Virus record (IMG/VR): IMGVR_UViG_3300033141_003435
Coordinates: 1-58,261 of that record
Reading direction: 5' to 3' (one strand)
DNA length: 58,261 nucleotides
DNA from: a virus
The position numbers were made by a program, and so were the translations under genes. The notes below the pieces were generated by a model that saw only the letters and a program-made list of their open reading frames with translations, was not told the origin of the DNA and searched no databases. Shown piece after piece: positions 57,312-58,261 of this stretch (position 1 is its first letter; each line of letters begins with the position of its first letter).

Positions 57312-58261
57312 TATCTCGTCTCGCCGTAGACTTCCTCCCAAGCCTTCGCCAGAGCCTTGAATCGTGACCAGTCGATTCTCTCTACGCGATAGTCCTCCAG
57401 ATACCGTACAACGCCACCCTCATCGAGTATCTGAATTGTCTCCACCGGAAACGATCCGTAGATGATGCGCTTTCCCTTCGCTTTAGCTTTCGTCCACATG
57501 AACTTTCCCATCTCGTACTGCTGGTCAGCATCTCCGAATATGAACGTCGGTGAAGGGGCATTGGGAGGCCACGTCATTCCACGTCCGTCACGAGAACGAC
57601 CACCAGCATCCTCCGTGAACCTTCGCCACTTGTTCGCCGACCCAAGATAGACATCAACGAGCGGTCGTTTTCGTCCACGGCTGTCAGTGATCTTTTCGGC
57701 AAAATCAGCCTTCGTCGAAAACCCGTGCATCTCAGCCACAGCCAGTCTGTCATACCCTTTTTTCCCGTGCCATCCCAGACGCACCACACTCCCGGTCTTG
57801 ACACCCGCTCGAAGCGTCGTCCACTCACGGACTCCGACTTCCCTGTTCTCAACAAGCATCCTACCTTTTCCCTCATCCACGCTCTTGACAACGAAGTTTG
57901 CTTTTTGGTCACACTCTCCTTGCTTTGCGCACAGATGTGGCTCCCGCAGTTCGTCCAGAGCACCCTCCGAATGGCTGATGTCGACGATGACATGTCTCAA
58001 GTCCGTGTAGCGCTTCAGCACATTCTCATAGACATCCTCATGAAACCGCATAATCTCATGAAATGTCGTGCCGCTCCCGCCGTGTGCAGGTTCGTTGCAC
58101 ACCTTGACCCAGGGCTTGTAAGCGTCGCCATACACTTTGCGATACATGAGGCACACCCTCTCGGTCAAGTCATACACATACGACCTGATAGACTGGTCCC
58201 AGATATGCCGGGCATGGATACCCTGGACGTTGTTCTGAAACGGATACATATTGTACCGAAA
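57311..58261 (-). CDS. hypothetical protein, 5' end beyond window (possible glycoside-hydrolase-like)
   Basis: The frame is open to the right edge, so only the C-terminal 316 residues are seen. WVKVCNEPAHGGSG recalls the NEP motif of clan A glycoside hydrolases, and VYENVLKRYTDLRHVIVDIS fits a barrel strand, but no second catalytic Glu is certain. A beta-rich part with KTGSVVRLGWHGKKGYDRL follows. Located beside a peptidase, it may be a wall- or polysaccharide-degrading protein or tail component. Confidence 0.45.
   Translation of the reverse strand, partial: FRYNMYPFQNNVQGIHARHIWDQSIRSYVYDLTERVCLMYRKVYGDAYKPWVKVCNEPAHGGSGTTFHEIMRFHEDVYENVLKRYTDLRHVIVDISHSEGALDELREPHLCAKQGECDQKANFVVKSVDEGKGRMLVENREVGVREWTTLRAGVKTGSVVRLGWHGKKGYDRLAVAEMHGFSTKADFAEKITDSRGRKRPLVDVYLGSANKWRRFTEDAGGRSRDGRGMTWPPNAPSPTFIFGDADQQYEMGKFMWTKAKAKGKRIIYGSFPVETIQILDEGGVVRYLEDYRVERIDWSRFKALAKAWEEVYGETR

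Noticed and set aside
1-58261. Plus-strand genes and tRNA genes
   Set aside because: All plus-strand frames are shadows of minus-strand genes without ribosome sites or motifs; no cloverleaf was recognised by eye.

Overview
This window is a 58 kb piece of a large tailed double-stranded DNA phage (Caudoviricetes, probably a T4-like myovirus by gene content) that infects a bacterium. The evidence is a T4-type portal protein, both terminase subunits, UvsX/RecA, a gp32-like single-strand binding protein, a gp46/gp47 (SbcCD) pair, a UvsW-like helicase, DnaB-type helicase, primase, DNA ligase and two cell-wall lytic enzymes. Every convincing gene lies on the minus strand. Genes are densely packed with ATGA/GTGA overlaps, strong GGAGG ribosome sites and sigma70-like promoters. 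No tRNA, integrase or transposase was seen. The host cannot be named from this sequence.

Regions are described in transcription order (high to low coordinate). 58.3-50 kb: a truncated protein at the right edge, an M15 peptidase, many small genes, a possible sigma-like factor, DNA ligase and primase. 49.9-49.7 kb: 22-bp iteron-like repeats (candidate origin). 49.5-44 kb: UvsW-like helicase interrupted by an intein, a coupled chain of very small ORFs, and the replicative helicase. 43.8-29.9 kb: DNA polymerase I with an N-terminal uracil-DNA glycosylase domain, an AAA ATPase, small genes, a membrane lytic transglycosylase, ssDNA-binding protein, RecA/UvsX, a nuclease and SbcD/SbcC. 29.7-24.6 kb: an operon that looks like a complete ubiquitin-like conjugation cassette (beta-grasp modifier, E2-like, E1/ThiF-like, two JAB/JAMM peptidases). 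24.6-20.3 kb: regulators, including a ribbon-helix-helix gene behind a structured leader RNA, then the terminase small subunit. 20.3-17.3 kb: about 3 kb of dense non-coding repeats between the two terminase genes. 17.3-14.8 kb: terminase large subunit. 14.7-3.5 kb: a 7-deazaguanine DNA-modification cluster (QueD, QueE, a phosphoribosyltransferase-FolE fusion, a HAD protein, two methyltransferases, a radical SAM enzyme, an AdoMet-decarboxylase homologue, Gat-QueC, QueC, a DpdA-like transglycosylase, a HIT-like protein and ParB-like proteins). 3.4-0 kb: portal and head genes.

How they work together (inference): the modification cluster makes preQ0 and probably an archaeosine-like or further tailored base and inserts it into phage DNA, which would protect the genome from host nucleases. 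The ubiquitin-like cassette would tag a host or phage protein, with the JAB enzymes maturing the modifier and/or removing it. A promoter-like element repeated almost verbatim at five sites suggests a shared, phage-controlled transcription programme.
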